The notes: generated by a model from the sequence alone, not told the origin. DNA of 64,000 bases from Kalaharituber pfeilii (GCA_015179045.1 WHUZ01000146.1:1-64000), one strand, 5' to 3'; counted from the first letter of the stretch, positions 31,031 through 41,441 are shown. Numbers and translations are program-made.

Positions 31031-31999
31031 ATGTCCGCCATCACCTTCACAGAAACTCAGTTCAAGCAGCTGCTGGACAGCGTCAAAGGGAAATCCAACA
31101 TCAAAATCAAGGAGCCAGAAACGTACTCTGGCGAACGAGAGAAGCTCAGGGGATGGTTCAACCAGCTATGCATCCAATTCACCAACAACCCTGACCATTT
31201 CAAGGACGACCATACCAAAATTAACTACGCCTCCTCCTTCCTACGAGACACAGCCTCTAAGTGGTTCGAGCCTTATCTCTAGGATAACGACGCCCTTAAG
31301 AAGGCCTTCCCTGACTACGATGCCTTCCGAAAAGCTCTTACCGCTGCCTTCGGAATTAGTGATGAGAAAGGCCACGCACAGCAACAGCTCGACAAGCTCG
31401 CTCAGGGAGACGCCAGATTTACAGCATATTGGACTCAGGTACAGCGCCTTGCGATTGATGCTGAGATCGATGATGTGGGAAAAAATTATGGCAATCAGAA
31501 GAGGACTGGCTCCGCGACTTCGAGATTGGCTTCTAACACAGATAGGAGCCAACAGTTGGGAACTGTCAAAGTTGGTTGAGAACTTAACGGAAATAGACAA
31601 CAACTACTTCAACCAGAGAAAGGCTAACCTCCAGCTTCCCTTACCGAAACCGCGGCCCTCTCAAGGACCCCCTACACCCCAAAGGCCCTCCGCTCCTCCT
31701 AAGACGTATACCGAAGCCATTAGTCAAGGATACCACGGCCCAATGGAAATGGAATTAGATGCAGTAAGGCGGGTCTCTAAGGAAGAAAGACAGAGGCGCC
31801 AACAACAAGGCCTATGCTACTATTGTGGGGAGGGAAAACACTTCGCCTACCAATGCCCCAAACGCCTGCCCGCTCCCGCCAACCAACTCCCACCAAGAAC
31901 ACCACCTCTCCTCCTCCACGCAGGGTGAATCAAATTAATACAGATACCGCCAGTGAGGCTGGAGGTGTTAAAATCGAGGAGTTAAACGATAAAGAGTAG
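31031..31999 (+). pseudogene. Gag of the young chromovirus, broken
   Basis: Begins MSAITFTETQFKQLLDSVKG. The capsid signature is YSGEREKLRGWFNQLCIQFT and then ASKWFEPYL. A TAG follows at 31280-31282 where a CAG codon would keep the frame (DNDALKKAFPDYDAFRKAL continues it). Near the run of A's at about 31465 the reading moves to another frame (RRGLAPRLRDWLLTQIGANS), which carries the zinc knuckle CYYCGEGKHFAYQC. Downstream, the frame shared with pol ends EELNDKE-TAG at 31997-31999, one stop before pol. A one-base loss or gain and a C-to-T change explain the breaks. Confidence 0.8.
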
Positions 32000-32038
32000 A
32001 GAAGACAGGTAGCCCCTCTTCTACTCGATCCAATAGCT

Positions 32039-34255
32039 TTGTTGCTACCGCACCAAGCTCAGGATCAAGGTCAAGTCCTCAGGCGCCTCAAGTTTCTAAG
32101 AACCTTTTTTCCGTCCTACCTCAAACTTCGTTGTCACTGTGTTCTCACTGTTTCCAAGCCTCTTGCTCATGTTTTCCTAGTTTTTTCTGAAGCCCCTCAA
32201 GTCCTTTCCGAAGTTCCTATTGATTTCTCATTATGCAATGTTAGGGTCGAGTCTCTGGGAGACTCAAGAAATAATGTCGAATTTCATGCTGCGTTTTCTG
32301 AACTGAATGATTTCCCTCTCTTACTGCCTGTATCATTATCTCAAAAATCAAACTCAGAATCAAGCCAAGTCAAGACCTATGCGTTTCTAGATCAGGGCGC
32401 ACAAGGTAATCTCATGCACCCAAGGGTGATTCAAGAGGGCGGGCTCACAACCCAACCTATATCTCAAGTAGTCAACCTGATCTTTATGGACAAAACCCAA
32501 GCCAAGGACCCCCTTATCCAAGAAGGGTGTGTTGTCAAGATGAACATTAATGGCCATGAAGAGCTAATTGAATTCGGGATTACTGAAACCTGCAAGGACA
32601 ATCCTCTAGTACTTGGAATAGGTTGGCAAAGAACGCACAATATCCAAATAGATCACGACAAAAGTCAACTCCGTTTTCCCCCCTCCTGCAACCCCCACAA
32701 CTCAGGAAACCAACCCATTCAACTCCTCTATGAGCGACCAGCTACCTTAACCCCACAAAATAAGATAGCCTTCGTTAATGCTATTGCCTTCAAGACTCTC
32801 GCTAAGAAGCACCCCACCTATAGCATTAACGTTCATGACATAGACCAAGCCTTATTCCGTCAAGCAAACCAAGTATCTAGCCAAAGAATCCAGGAAATGA
32901 TACAGCACTCACACGATAGGAATCGTCAGAAGGAACGCAAAGACCCCAAGGAATACCTACCCAAGGAATATTATGACTTTATTGATGTCTTTGACCAGGA
33001 CAAAGCAGAGCAACTCCCCCCCCATAGACCAGGGATCGATCATGCCATTATCTTGGAAGAAGGAAAGTCACCCCCGTTTGGCCCTCTCTACAACCTCAAC
33101 ACAAAGGAACTCCTCGCCCTACGAGAATACCTAGAAGACAATCTAAGGAAAGGATTCATTCAGGCATCCACCTCCCCCGCAGGGGCGCCAATCCTCTTTG
33201 TACCCAAACCTGACGGATCATTACGGTTGTGTGTGGACTATAGGGGACTTAATAATATCACAATCAAGAACCGTACTCCACTTCCCCTTATCAATGAAAC
33301 TCTTGACCGACTCAAGGGAGCGAAATACTACACTAAGCTAGACATCAGGGAAGCCTATTATCGAATCAGGATTAAGGAAGGAGACGAATGGAAAACAGCC
33401 TTCCGGACCCGTTATGGACACTTCGAATACAAGGTCATGCCCTTTGGGCTCACTAATGCACCCGCCACATTCCAAGCTCACATCAACAATGTCCTCAGAG
33501 AATTTTTGGATGAATTCTGCACTCCTTATCTAGACGATATTATCATCTTCAGCACCTCACTCCAGGACCATATACAACACGTCAAAAGGGTTCTCCACAG
33601 GCTGAGAGAATATGGGCTATATGTTAAAGCGGAAAAATGCGATTTTCATAAACAACAGGTCGAGTATTTGGGATTCATAGTAACTACAGACGGCATTAAG
33701 ATGAACCCCAAGAAAGTCGAAGCAATTAAGGAATGGAAAACCCCTAGATCAATAAAGGATATCCAAACCTTTTTAGGGTTTGCTAACTTCTACAGACGCT
33801 TTATCCTAAACTACAGCAAGGTTGCAGGACCATTGTATGACCTGCTAAAAAAGGATCAAGCGTTCAAATGGGAACCAAGACAGCAGCAGGCATTCGAAAA
33901 GCTCAAAGAATCCTTCACATCTGCACCAATCCTAAAGTACTTCGACCCCTCCAGACCAGCTACCCTGGAAACCGACGCTTCAGACTATGTGGTAGCCGGA
34001 GTACTGAGTCAAGAACATGAAGGGAAAACTCACCCAGTTGCGTTCTACAGCCACCGTATGACCCCCGCGCAGTGCAACTATGAAATCTACGATAAGGAGC
34101 TACTTGCCATAGTGGACGCTTTCAAGGAATGGAGGCACCACCTCCGAAGTGATGTCTATAATGAGGATATTCAAGTATATACAGACCACAAGAATCTGGT
34201 GATGATGTCTATAATGAGGATATTCAAGTATATACAGACCACAAGAATCTGGTAA
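32039..34255 (+). pseudogene. Protease, reverse transcriptase and RNase H of the young chromovirus
   Basis: The 738-codon frame is also open upstream to the gag stop. Protease: YAFLDQGAQGNLMHP near residue 117, with DQGA in place of the common DSGA. RT: SPAGAPILFVPKPDGSLRLC, then VDYRGLNN, KLDIREAYYRI (Asp), MPFGLTNAPATFQ and YLDDIIIFS (active site near residue 497). RNase H: ATLETDASDYVVAGVLSQ (Asp near residue 646), then YDKELLAIVDAFKEWRHHL and VYTDHKNL. The frame is destroyed at 34203 by the 53-bp-offset duplication. Without it the frame would continue into 34261-34491, which carries the RNase H end ([20 protein letters not shown]). Confidence 0.92.
34150..34253 (+). repeat. 51-bp direct duplication inside RNase H (offset 53 bp)
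   Basis: 34150-34200 and 34203-34253 are identical (tgatgtctataatgaggata ... agaatctggt), separated by ga. The 53-bp gain is not a multiple of three and shifts pol exactly from the frame of 32039 to that of 34261. It is probably a replication or template-switch slip of this copy. Confidence 0.95.
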
Positions 34256-34451
34256 ACTTCATGACAACCAAAAAACTCAATCAACGCCAGATCAGATGGA
34301 TGGAAGAGCTCACAGGTTTCAATTTTAAGATTATATATAGGGAAGGAAGGAAAAATGAAAAGGCAGACGCACTCACAAGACGATCAGGAGATCTTCCTAA
34401 GGAGGGGACCACAGGCTCACACAACGATACCAAACTATCCTCAAGCCTTCC

Positions 34452-35975
34452 ATGTTTGCTCAAGTCAACACCCAGGATATCGATACGTTGATTCAGGACC
34501 AGGATCAAGACCCCATGCTCCAAACTATCAAGATGGAACTCAAAAAGGGAAGCAAACACTCCCGCCTTATTAACCTCAAGCTATGCTCAATTGATGAGTC
34601 AGGAACCCTCATGTATGACTCAAGAGTCATGTTACCCAAGTCACGGTACATTCAGGTCATTCAGGAACACCATGATGCACCACTGGCAGGACACCCAGGA
34701 CGAGACAAAACCTTCGAACTTATCTCAAGAATGTACTATTGGCCTCAGATGCGGAAAATTATAGCCCGCTACATTAACAACTGTCATAAGTGCAAACAAA
34801 ACAAGCCTCTCCGCCACAAGCCATATGGACTTCTGAACCCTCTTCAACCCCCGGAAACCCCCTGGACCTGTGTCACCATGGATCACATCACGGACCTCCC
34901 ACCAAGCCAGGGATATAATGCAATCCTTGTCGTAGTTGATAGACTCACCAAGATGGCACACTTCATCCCGGCAAAGAAAAGTGACAATGCAGAGGATCTA
35001 GCTCAACTATTTCTCCAAAATATAGTGAGACCCCATGGCCTACCTCAAGAAATCATTACAGACCGTGCCCCAATATTTAAGAACCGTTTCTGGAACACCC
35101 TCTGCAACCATCTGGGAATCAAGCCAAAATACTCCACAGCCTTCCACCCTCAGACCGACGGACAAACAGAACGAGTCAATAGTTTTGTGGAGGAGTACCT
35201 CAGACACTACATCAACTATCAACAAGACAATTGGGCCTCCAAGCTTCCTATGGCCGAATTTGCATACAACAATCACCAATCGGATACCACCAAAATGTCC
35301 CCCTTCTATGCACTCCAAGGGTTCCATCCGCGTTTTGGTACTACACCGGGGCAAGCCGTAATCAACTCCCCAGCCCAAGATCTGTCCCAGGAGCTTCAGA
35401 GCAACCATCGATACCTCCAAGAAACCATCAGAAATGCCCAGGAACGACACAAGAAATATTACGACCGTCACCATCAAGAACCTCCAAGATACCAAGAAGG
35501 AGACCAAGTCTATCTCAACGCCTCCACCCAAATCAAAACCACGCAACCCAGCCAAAAGCTCGCAGCAAAACGTCATGGACCTTTCAAGATCATCAAAGTC
35601 CTCTCCCCCCACACCTACGAGCTGGAACTACCCCCAAATCTCATGACCCACTTCCACCCAGTCTTCAATGTCACTCGCCTAGAACCCTGCTACTCTAATC
35701 CCCTTCCCGGACAGCGACAAGACCCTCCAGAACCGATCGAGATTGATGGGGAACCCGAATGGGAGGTGGAACAAATCTTAGACTCACGCCTACGCCGGAA
35801 GCGCCTCCAATACCTAGTGAGATGGGCTGGATACCCCCACTGGCCCGACGACTGGCGTACACCTCAAGAGCTTACCCATTGTGATGATCTACTCCAGGAC
35901 TTCCATTCCAAATACCCTCAGAAACCAGGACCCTTGATACCTCCTAGGAACTCGGCCTCAAAAAGGAGGACCTAA
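34452..35975 (+). CDS. Integrase with chromodomain of the young chromovirus
   Basis: The first residues ([20 protein letters not shown]) belong to the RNase H-integrase linker. A further frameshift near 34430-34450 separates it from the upstream frame, so the listed start is simply where this frame opens. Zinc-binding [11 protein letters not shown] ... CHKCKQNK. Catalytic core: [15 protein letters not shown] (Asp), [14 protein letters not shown] (Asp), [12 protein letters not shown] (Glu). [19 protein letters not shown] is the SH3-like part. The chromodomain at the end is [20 protein letters not shown] followed by [13 protein letters not shown]. The enzyme itself looks intact. The chromodomain would tether integration to modified chromatin in this family. 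Confidence 0.93.
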   Translation: MFAQVNTQDIDTLIQDQDQDPMLQTIKMELKKGSKHSRLINLKLCSIDESGTLMYDSRVMLPKSRYIQVIQEHHDAPLAGHPGRDKTFELISRMYYWPQMRKIIARYINNCHKCKQNKPLRHKPYGLLNPLQPPETPWTCVTMDHITDLPPSQGYNAILVVVDRLTKMAHFIPAKKSDNAEDLAQLFLQNIVRPHGLPQEIITDRAPIFKNRFWNTLCNHLGIKPKYSTAFHPQTDGQTERVNSFVEEYLRHYINYQQDNWASKLPMAEFAYNNHQSDTTKMSPFYALQGFHPRFGTTPGQAVINSPAQDLSQELQSNHRYLQETIRNAQERHKKYYDRHHQEPPRYQEGDQVYLNASTQIKTTQPSQKLAAKRHGPFKIIKVLSPHTYELELPPNLMTHFHPVFNVTRLEPCYSNPLPGQRQDPPEPIEIDGEPEWEVEQILDSRLRRKRLQYLVRWAGYPHWPDDWRTPQELTHCDDLLQDFHSKYPQKPGPLIPPRNSASKRRT

Positions 35976-36408
35976 TGTCACGGATCACAATCGGTTACCC
36001 TGAACTGTACCAAAAACTGTACTAAGGTCGACCGGGTTCAAGGAATCTCCCACTAGCACAGTTTTGGATAACAGAATTGTCGGCGCTTAAGGAATTACGT
36101 TTTTTGGATAACAGAATTGTCGGCGCTTAAGGAATTACGCTTTTTGGATAACATCAATCCTGCTGAAGGCACGGCGCTTAAGGAAGCCCTTCTGTATCTC
36201 TCTGTTTCTGTGTTGCACTTTCCTGTATATAAAGACTCTTTTCCACCCCGTAGCCTAGGTCCCTCAAGCAATAAAACATATACTCTCCTGACCATACTCT
36301 TTCCTCTACAAGCAGCGTCCTGCTCAAACTTGTGAGCACTACGTGACCCGCCTGACTCGATCTGCGACTCAGCGCCGGCTAATAGCCCCGTGAGGTCGGT
36401 CCGTTACA
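35976..36408 (+). repeat. 3' LTR of the young chromovirus
   Basis: 433 bp, with the same 40-bp repeats and TATA box (36226-36232) as the 5' copy. It is preceded by the purine-rich tract aaaaaggaggacctaa. Confidence 0.93.
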
Positions 36409-36413
36409 GTGAG

Positions 36414-36780
36414 GTCGCTTGGGCCCCCGTTGGGTCTCGTATAGGTTGCTAAATTTGGAGCTGATTCTACAGAGCGAGGCTGCGAGGGGTTAGAGGGTCG
36501 CCCATACCAAATTTCAGTCGCAGGTCAGGTGTATGCCAGGGGTATTTTCTTTCAAACTTTGGCATGCGGCATGAATTAAACTCAAGTTGGCCGCTTTTTT
36601 TCTATGCTAGTATGGGCATATCTGATGCTAGCCACAAATGGGTTTTTTTTTTTTGTGACGCCGGCCAAAAGTGCTTTGGGCTGGCCTAAATGAAAATCAC
36701 TAGGATGCACATCACACATATTTTACTTTTTATCACATTGTGGCCGTTGCTTTATACCCGTGCACATTTTGCCCATACGA
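36414..36780. other. Repeat-derived flank
   Basis: 36409-36470 is the inverted 124-bp repeat (cgcttgggcccccgttgggt) that continues 29400-29583 across the Gypsy insertion. A T-run at 36642-36653 follows. No gene. Confidence 0.55.
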
Positions 36781-37275
36781 AATATACTGAAACTGGCTCA
36801 TCGCGAGTGCTTGTAAAGTTCGTTGAAAATAGACTTCTCGTGCCTATAGAAAATAGCCTATTTCGTATATGTCAAATACGTCTGAAAATTGCTTTCTCGC
36901 ACTTGAGTTGAATGGGCCAGTTTGCACATATTAAATACATTGAAAATTGGCCTCTTGCGCACGTAGAAAATAGCCTATTTTGTGCATACTAAATGCGTCG
37001 AAAATGCCCTCATTGCACATGTGTAGAATAGGCAAGTTAAATATGTCAAAAGTTACCTCCTCGCACATGTAGAAAATAGACCATTTTGCACATGCTATAT
37101 GCATCAAAAATGCCCTCATCACATATGTGTGGAATTGGGCGTTTTACACATGTTAAATACATTGAAAATTCACTCCTCGTACATGTAGGAAATAGGCCAT
37201 TTTCTACAGCTCCAATATGTCCGAAAATTGGCATGGTGTTTATGTATGAAATAGGCTATTTTCTGCATGTTCATA
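36780..37275 (-). repeat. 58-bp satellite, inverted array
   Basis: Units such as gtagaaaatagaccattttg, cacatgctatatgcatcaaa and aatgccctcat are the reverse complement of the 27.2-28.3 kb satellite. Units alternate in quality and the array is more decayed. Confidence 0.8.
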
Positions 37276-37592
37276 AAGCCTAGAGTATTTGGTCAGTATA
37301 GTAGTACTAGACAGAAAAATAAGTATTTGGACAGGGGATAAATGCATATTCATGCACCATGCAGTATTCGGCAGAAATTAGCATATTTTCGTATGCTTGG
37401 CTGGTGATAGCCATAAGACAGTCCATATTTCGTGATAGGGTGTCCAAATTCATTATGTAAGAAAGTATTTGGACAGCTGACGTGATGAAATTTGGACAGC
37501 TGACATAATGAATTTGGACTTTTCACACCAACTCTTTCTGCCCAAGCTTGCAGTACTTCCCATACCAGACATGCGTGCTACCTTGTCTCATC

Positions 37593-37639
37593 ATGCCAAG
37601 AAACCATGGGGCGGCTGTAGCTCCATGGTTTCTTGGCAT
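37593..37639. repeat. 47-bp hairpin repeat, copy 3 (perfect arms)
   Basis: atgccaagaaaccatgg (37593-37609) and ccatggtttcttggcat (37623-37639) are perfect 17-bp inverted arms around a 13-nt loop. Confidence 0.92.
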
Positions 37640-37649
37640 AGGTGCTATA

Positions 37650-37935
37650 CATTTCGTGATGTTAAAAGGGACCCGCCATACCTGTGATATTGACCTCATT
37701 CTGCCATCCTCGTGTTATCGATTGGGCCCCATGGTACGTGTCAGATTCAGGTCACATTCACACATCTCGCGACATTGAAAGGGGCCCGCCATACATATGA
37801 AACTGCACTCATCATGCCACTCTCGTGCCGTCCAACGCGCCCTGCGGTACGTGTCAGATTCAGCTCACGTTCACACATCTCACGATGTTGAAAGGGACCC
37901 GTCATACATATGAAATTGCACACATTGTCCTTACA
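37650..37935 (+). repeat. Satellite-like repeat, well-preserved units
   Basis: tcagattcaggtcacattca (37741) and tcagattcagctcacgttca (37854) are 113 bp apart, with cgcgacattgaaaggggccc and ccatacatatgaaa between. This is the least mutated version of the 8.1-9.2 kb repeat. Confidence 0.8.
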
Positions 37936-37954
37936 GTCTCCACACAGCAAGCAA

Positions 37955-38160
37955 CGACCGCCGGCGAGCCACGACTGCTGGCAAGCCACGACCACCGGCA
38001 AGCCACGACCGCCGGCACGGCATGGCCGTCTCCCGCCGACAGCCGGCAGGCTCATAGAACCGGCTAGCTATCGGTAGCTAGTAAGCTGCCACTATAGCCC
38101 GCCTGCCAGTATAGCCTGCCTACCAGTATGGCCCACCCGCCAGTATAGCCCGCCTGCTAG
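37955..38160. repeat. Two 17-bp minisatellites
   Basis: 37955-38020: cgaccgccggcgagcca-type units at 17-bp spacing (37955, 37972, 37989, 38006). 38093-38160: four tatagcccgcctgccag units at 17-bp spacing. The sequences differ but the period is the same. Confidence 0.85.
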
Positions 38161-38299
38161 GACCCATATGGTTGCTCGAGTCCATATGTTCTTATTATTC
38201 TTGTCAATCCCTAGATCTAATTCAGTACTTGGTCTTCTCTGCCTTTTCACCATAGTCTGCCATCGCCGCTGAACTGGAACCACTGAACTACTACCTGCA

Positions 38300-39169
38300 A
38301 GGCTCTCCTGTCAAGCCTCTGCCGTGGAAGCGAAAGGCGGACCCACCCACCCCAACCAGCAGCCGGAAGAGGAAGGGGAAGATGCCCGCGCCCGACTACA
38401 ACTACCAATTGAAACGCCAACTCAGCGAGGAGGAGGCGAAGAAGATTGCAGCGTCGGGCGCCACACCATCACCATCGCCACCGGTTGTGTCAGCACCGGC
38501 ACCATCACCACCACCAACGCCAGCACCAGCTCCGGCACCAAAGACACCTCCGAACCAACAACCCCCAACCAACAGAAGGAAGCCTCTCCCGAGTCAGGAG
38601 GAGGCATTCCAGAGACACCACGCCCGTCGCCGTCCCGGCAACAAGGGCCCAACCGTTACCCCTCCACCAGCAAAACCCGATGCCACCACCAGAGGTAAAT
38701 ATGGCATCGTCATACACGGAATCGCCTTGCGGAAGGATTTGGGAAAGGTGAAGGCGTGGCTGGAAGCCGCGAACCGGGATTTGGGAAGGATAACCGGGAT
38801 TCGCTGGCTGAGGAGGAAGACGATTTTGGAAGGGGAGGGCAAGAAGACGAGTTCGGTGGTGGTGTACTTGGACAAGGAAATGGAGGTTGACAAGGTGAGA
38901 CTTAGCGGGCGATGGCTGAAGTCGGTCCGGTATGAGCCGGAGAGGGGACGGGAGTAGGGGATTGTACCGGGCGCCACCCGCGATAGTGAAGAGTCCGCGG
39001 GTATCACATGTAGTTAAGTCAGAACGGATAGTGGGGTTAGGATTGGTGTTTTTAGGCGGGAATGTTTCTGTTGTGGTTTTTTAACCTTCTTTTATTTATT
39101 TAGCATAACATCGCCATAGCCCTTAGGGCGGCATGCGATAAATGATATAAAAAAAAAAAAAAAAAAAAA
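38300..39169 (+). mobile_element. ORF1-only LINE derivative with poly-A tail
   Basis: An ORF1 of at least 191 codons is followed within about 150 bp by the LINE 3' hairpin (atcgccatagcccttagggc, about 39109) and about 21 A's ending at 39169. There is no endonuclease or reverse transcriptase. The last 170 bp before the A's match the tail copy at 58600-58739 (gggttaggattggtg, ttaaccttcttttatt). The same ORF1-plus-tail design is seen at 11.2-12.2, 42.6-43.8 and 61.2-61.7 kb, so it is a recurrent non-autonomous type. A target duplication was not resolved. Confidence 0.8.
38382..38957 (+). CDS. LINE ORF1-like protein, truncated
   Basis: The 191-codon frame starts MPAPDYNYQLKRQLSEEEAK; the frame is open upstream (PTSSRKRKGK), so the start is uncertain. 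After a Pro/Ala-rich spacer comes a conserved block: GIVIHGIALRKDLGKVKAWL, EAANRDLGRITGIRWLRRKT, then KKTSSVVVYLDKEMEVDKVR and LSGRWLKSVRYEPERGRE. This has the layout of the nucleic-acid-binding ORF1 domain of fungal LINEs. The zinc knuckles that normally follow are absent, since the ORF stops at TAG right after this block. Confidence 0.7.
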   Translation: MPAPDYNYQLKRQLSEEEAKKIAASGATPSPSPPVVSAPAPSPPPTPAPAPAPKTPPNQQPPTNRRKPLPSQEEAFQRHHARRRPGNKGPTVTPPPAKPDATTRGKYGIVIHGIALRKDLGKVKAWLEAANRDLGRITGIRWLRRKTILEGEGKKTSSVVVYLDKEMEVDKVRLSGRWLKSVRYEPERGRE

Positions 39170-40125
39170 TCCCTCTCCTACCGGTCCCAAAAACTACATC
39201 TTTGGTACTTCCTCCTCCACTAACATCCTGCTCCCTGACTTCCTTAACTTCTCGTAACCTTCGCTTGGTCCTGCCTTTTTCTGGCTGTGCGCTACTTCAG
39301 TCCTAGCTCTTGTTGCTAAGACTGAAAAGGGAAGGTTGCTGCTTATTGCTCGTTTGCACTATTGCTGTTCTTGGTCGCTCCTTCTGCAGCCGATCGGCCG
39401 ATCTCCGAAGCGATCGCGCGATCGTAGGTGCGAGTCCCTGCCTCTCGAGATTTGTGTGGGAATTCTCTGAAAAACTTCAGAAAGCTTGACCTTGACGAAA
39501 CGAGTCCTAAACTTCTGAATTCTGTAAATCAAATGAGGTATTCTTTCTCAGGCGGTTCTGAGCTTCGCTTCGATATAACTTTCACGTTCTGGAGGCGCCG
39601 GGAAGTTGGAGTTCTTCCAAGCGCTCGTTCTGAAAAAGTTGTTGTCGGTGGTGCGATGCACATGTGGAGTGGAGTGCTGAGCACGTGGTGTTCAGGTGCG
39701 CTGAACTGGGACGGCCCTAGAGGAAGGATAGAGACGGGGCGCAAGTCACCTGGCAGTGCTGCGAGGGCTTAGAAGAGAAAGGGTGGAGGCAGGCGGGAGT
39801 AGAGGGCAACCCGGTCGAGGCATGATTCGCCGGCCTCGATCTGGGGCAGCCCAAGGCTGGCGGGGACGTAGGCCACCCGATTGTGTACGAAGTGTAGATA
39901 CTACGTAGGTAGTGAACGGTGGGCAGGGATGGGCTAAGCTTGGTATCCTCAGCAAAGAGCAAGATGGCCAAGATACATAGCGGCTTCCATGAGACTAGCA
40001 GCTTCAGGGTGATTATGTAGGCGGTTTTGGCACTATTTTCCTAGTCTCGTAACCAAGTCTGGTTAGGAAACTACTATTTCATTACTTAGATCCAAATTAG
40101 CCGACTGAAACAGACCCTCACCGCG
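39170..40125. other. Unassigned sequence
   Basis: No recognisable gene or repeat. It contains closely spaced palindromes gatcggccgatc (39392-39403) and cgatcgcgcgatcg (39411-39424). Open frames of 70-114 codons on both strands have no recognisable motif. Confidence 0.4.
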
Positions 40126-40181
40126 CCCTGCCATGGCGAACAGCTGCACGCGGGGTCACGTGATGATATTAAAAAAAAAAA
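40126..40181 (+). mobile_element. LINE-2-family 3' tail insertion
   Basis: The body ccctgccatggcgaacagct, gcacgcggggtcacgtgatg plus 12 A's is bounded by agaccctcaccgcg (40112-40125) and agaccctcactacg (40182-40195). It shares its 3' end with the LINE-2 copy ending at about 51345. Confidence 0.88.
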
Positions 40182-40195
40182 AGACCCTCACTACG

Positions 40196-40960
40196 CTCGG
40201 CGGTTACCACCAGAGGGTCTTGGTATGATACTAAAATCCATCGATTATCAGGACCCTTCAGCCAGCAGCGGCATCGATTCAGAACGCGGTGCGCGCGCAC
40301 TCCGCTATCTCTGTTTGAAGGCTTTTCCGTGGTGGCGAATCCTCCAAAAGACACTCCCTCTCCAGGGGAACCGCGCATCCCGCCCCCGCTCCCATTCGGG
40401 TGAGACTCTGGCTATAGCTAGCAGCGGGCTTCGTGTGATAAAGCTACGGACATCACCACTGACCGAGTGGCATAAGTTGAAGCACTAGAGCAGCATATCG
40501 CTATGTACAATGAGCCCAGTCACTGAGGGAGGCTGCTCACAAACCTGCAACATGCCCAATGAACTCCGGGGACTTCCGTTTCATATCGGCTATAGCTACC
40601 ACGTCAAGCAGCTGCCAGACCTCAACGCATCCAAGGACTGGATGCTGACAGCCTCACCAATGTCAATGCAATCATCGCTGCGTACATGACTCGTCAGCTT
40701 GCTATCGATATATGGACAGTCTCGTATTGGTTGAAATGGAAAACAGAGAACCTCTGAACCGGGCTGATTGACCTGCGAGGTATGATGAAGCTCACGGTAC
40801 AATGGCAGCAGGAAGAGGGCAGAATGAGGTGTGTGTGGGAGGAGAGTGTAAGCATTCTGAATGTCTTTGGCAATCAATTTAAGTGGAGTTCTGATATTGG
40901 TACTTGGGGAGTCCGGCATCACTTCCAGAGCAAGAGCTATGTTGGCCTGTTCTGGTCCCC
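40196..40960. other. Unassigned sequence
   Basis: Mixed composition, no recognisable domain in any frame and no repeat match within the window. Confidence 0.35.
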
Positions 40961-40964
40961 TCGC

Positions 40965-41040
40965 GAGCGGACTGGATTCACGAGCGGACTGGATTCACGA
41001 GCGGACTGGATTCACGAGCGGACTGGATTCACGAGCGGAC
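40965..41040. repeat. 17-bp tandem repeat
   Basis: Four complete gagcggactggattcac units at 40965, 40982, 40999 and 41016, and a partial fifth. Near-identical units indicate recent expansion. Confidence 0.95.
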
Positions 41041-41393
41041 TAGGCCGTTCACAAGGGAACCGGTTCATTCGCGAATAATACTTTTTGTACGAGGCCCGGT
41101 CCGCTCGCGAATAAAACTTTTTGTATTTACACTTGCAAATAATGGAGTTTATACATAGCATAATTAACTTTAATTCTCTTCATCATCTGCACGCCTTTTT
41201 TTTTCACACCTTTTTTGCCATTAACAACAAAACAAGACGTAACCACCATGCAGGCACAAGCTATGCGCTCATGGTGCCAATATCCTTTAGAGTCAATATT
41301 GTTGTCCATATCACTATGAGCTTAATAGAGGCACGGAGATAGTGAGTATTGTTCTGGCCTACCGACGAACATTGCGGTTCGCGAATCGGCCAA

Positions 41394-41441
41394 TTCGTCG
41401 GTGGGCTGGCTGATTCGCGAATGGGCCAGCCCACCGACGAA
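41394..41441. repeat. Hairpin with 17-bp perfect arms
   Basis: ttcgtcggtgggctggc and gccagcccaccgacgaa flank a 14-nt loop that itself contains the palindrome attcgcgaat. Half-copies of the arm lie at about 41353 (ccgacgaac) and about 42463 (ttcgtcggtgggccag). Confidence 0.93.

Larger units (their letters stand above)
29584..36408 (+). mobile_element. Young chromovirus with broken ORFs
   Basis: LTRs of 433 bp at 29584-30016 and 35976-36408 differ at two positions that I see (tgttac/tgtcac near the start, gccagct/gccggct near the end). Target duplication gtgag lies at 29579-29583 and 36409-36413. Internal order: leader, Gag with zinc knuckle, protease, RT, RNase H, integrase with chromodomain. 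One stop and one frameshift break gag; a single stop separates gag from pol; two frameshifts break pol. So the insertion is recent but not self-sufficient, or the breaks are recent or sequence errors. Confidence 0.95.

Noticed and set aside
30612..31500. N-terminal 300 residues of a long plus-strand frame in gag
   Set aside because: Lys/Thr/Ser-rich out-of-frame reading; the true Gag starts at 31031 in another frame and only joins this frame after about 31465.
35040..35612. 190-codon minus-strand ORF
   Set aside because: Antisense shadow of the integrase at 34452-35975.
37960..38060. GC-rich ORF near 37.9-38.05 kb
   Set aside because: It is read through a 17-bp minisatellite; no domain.
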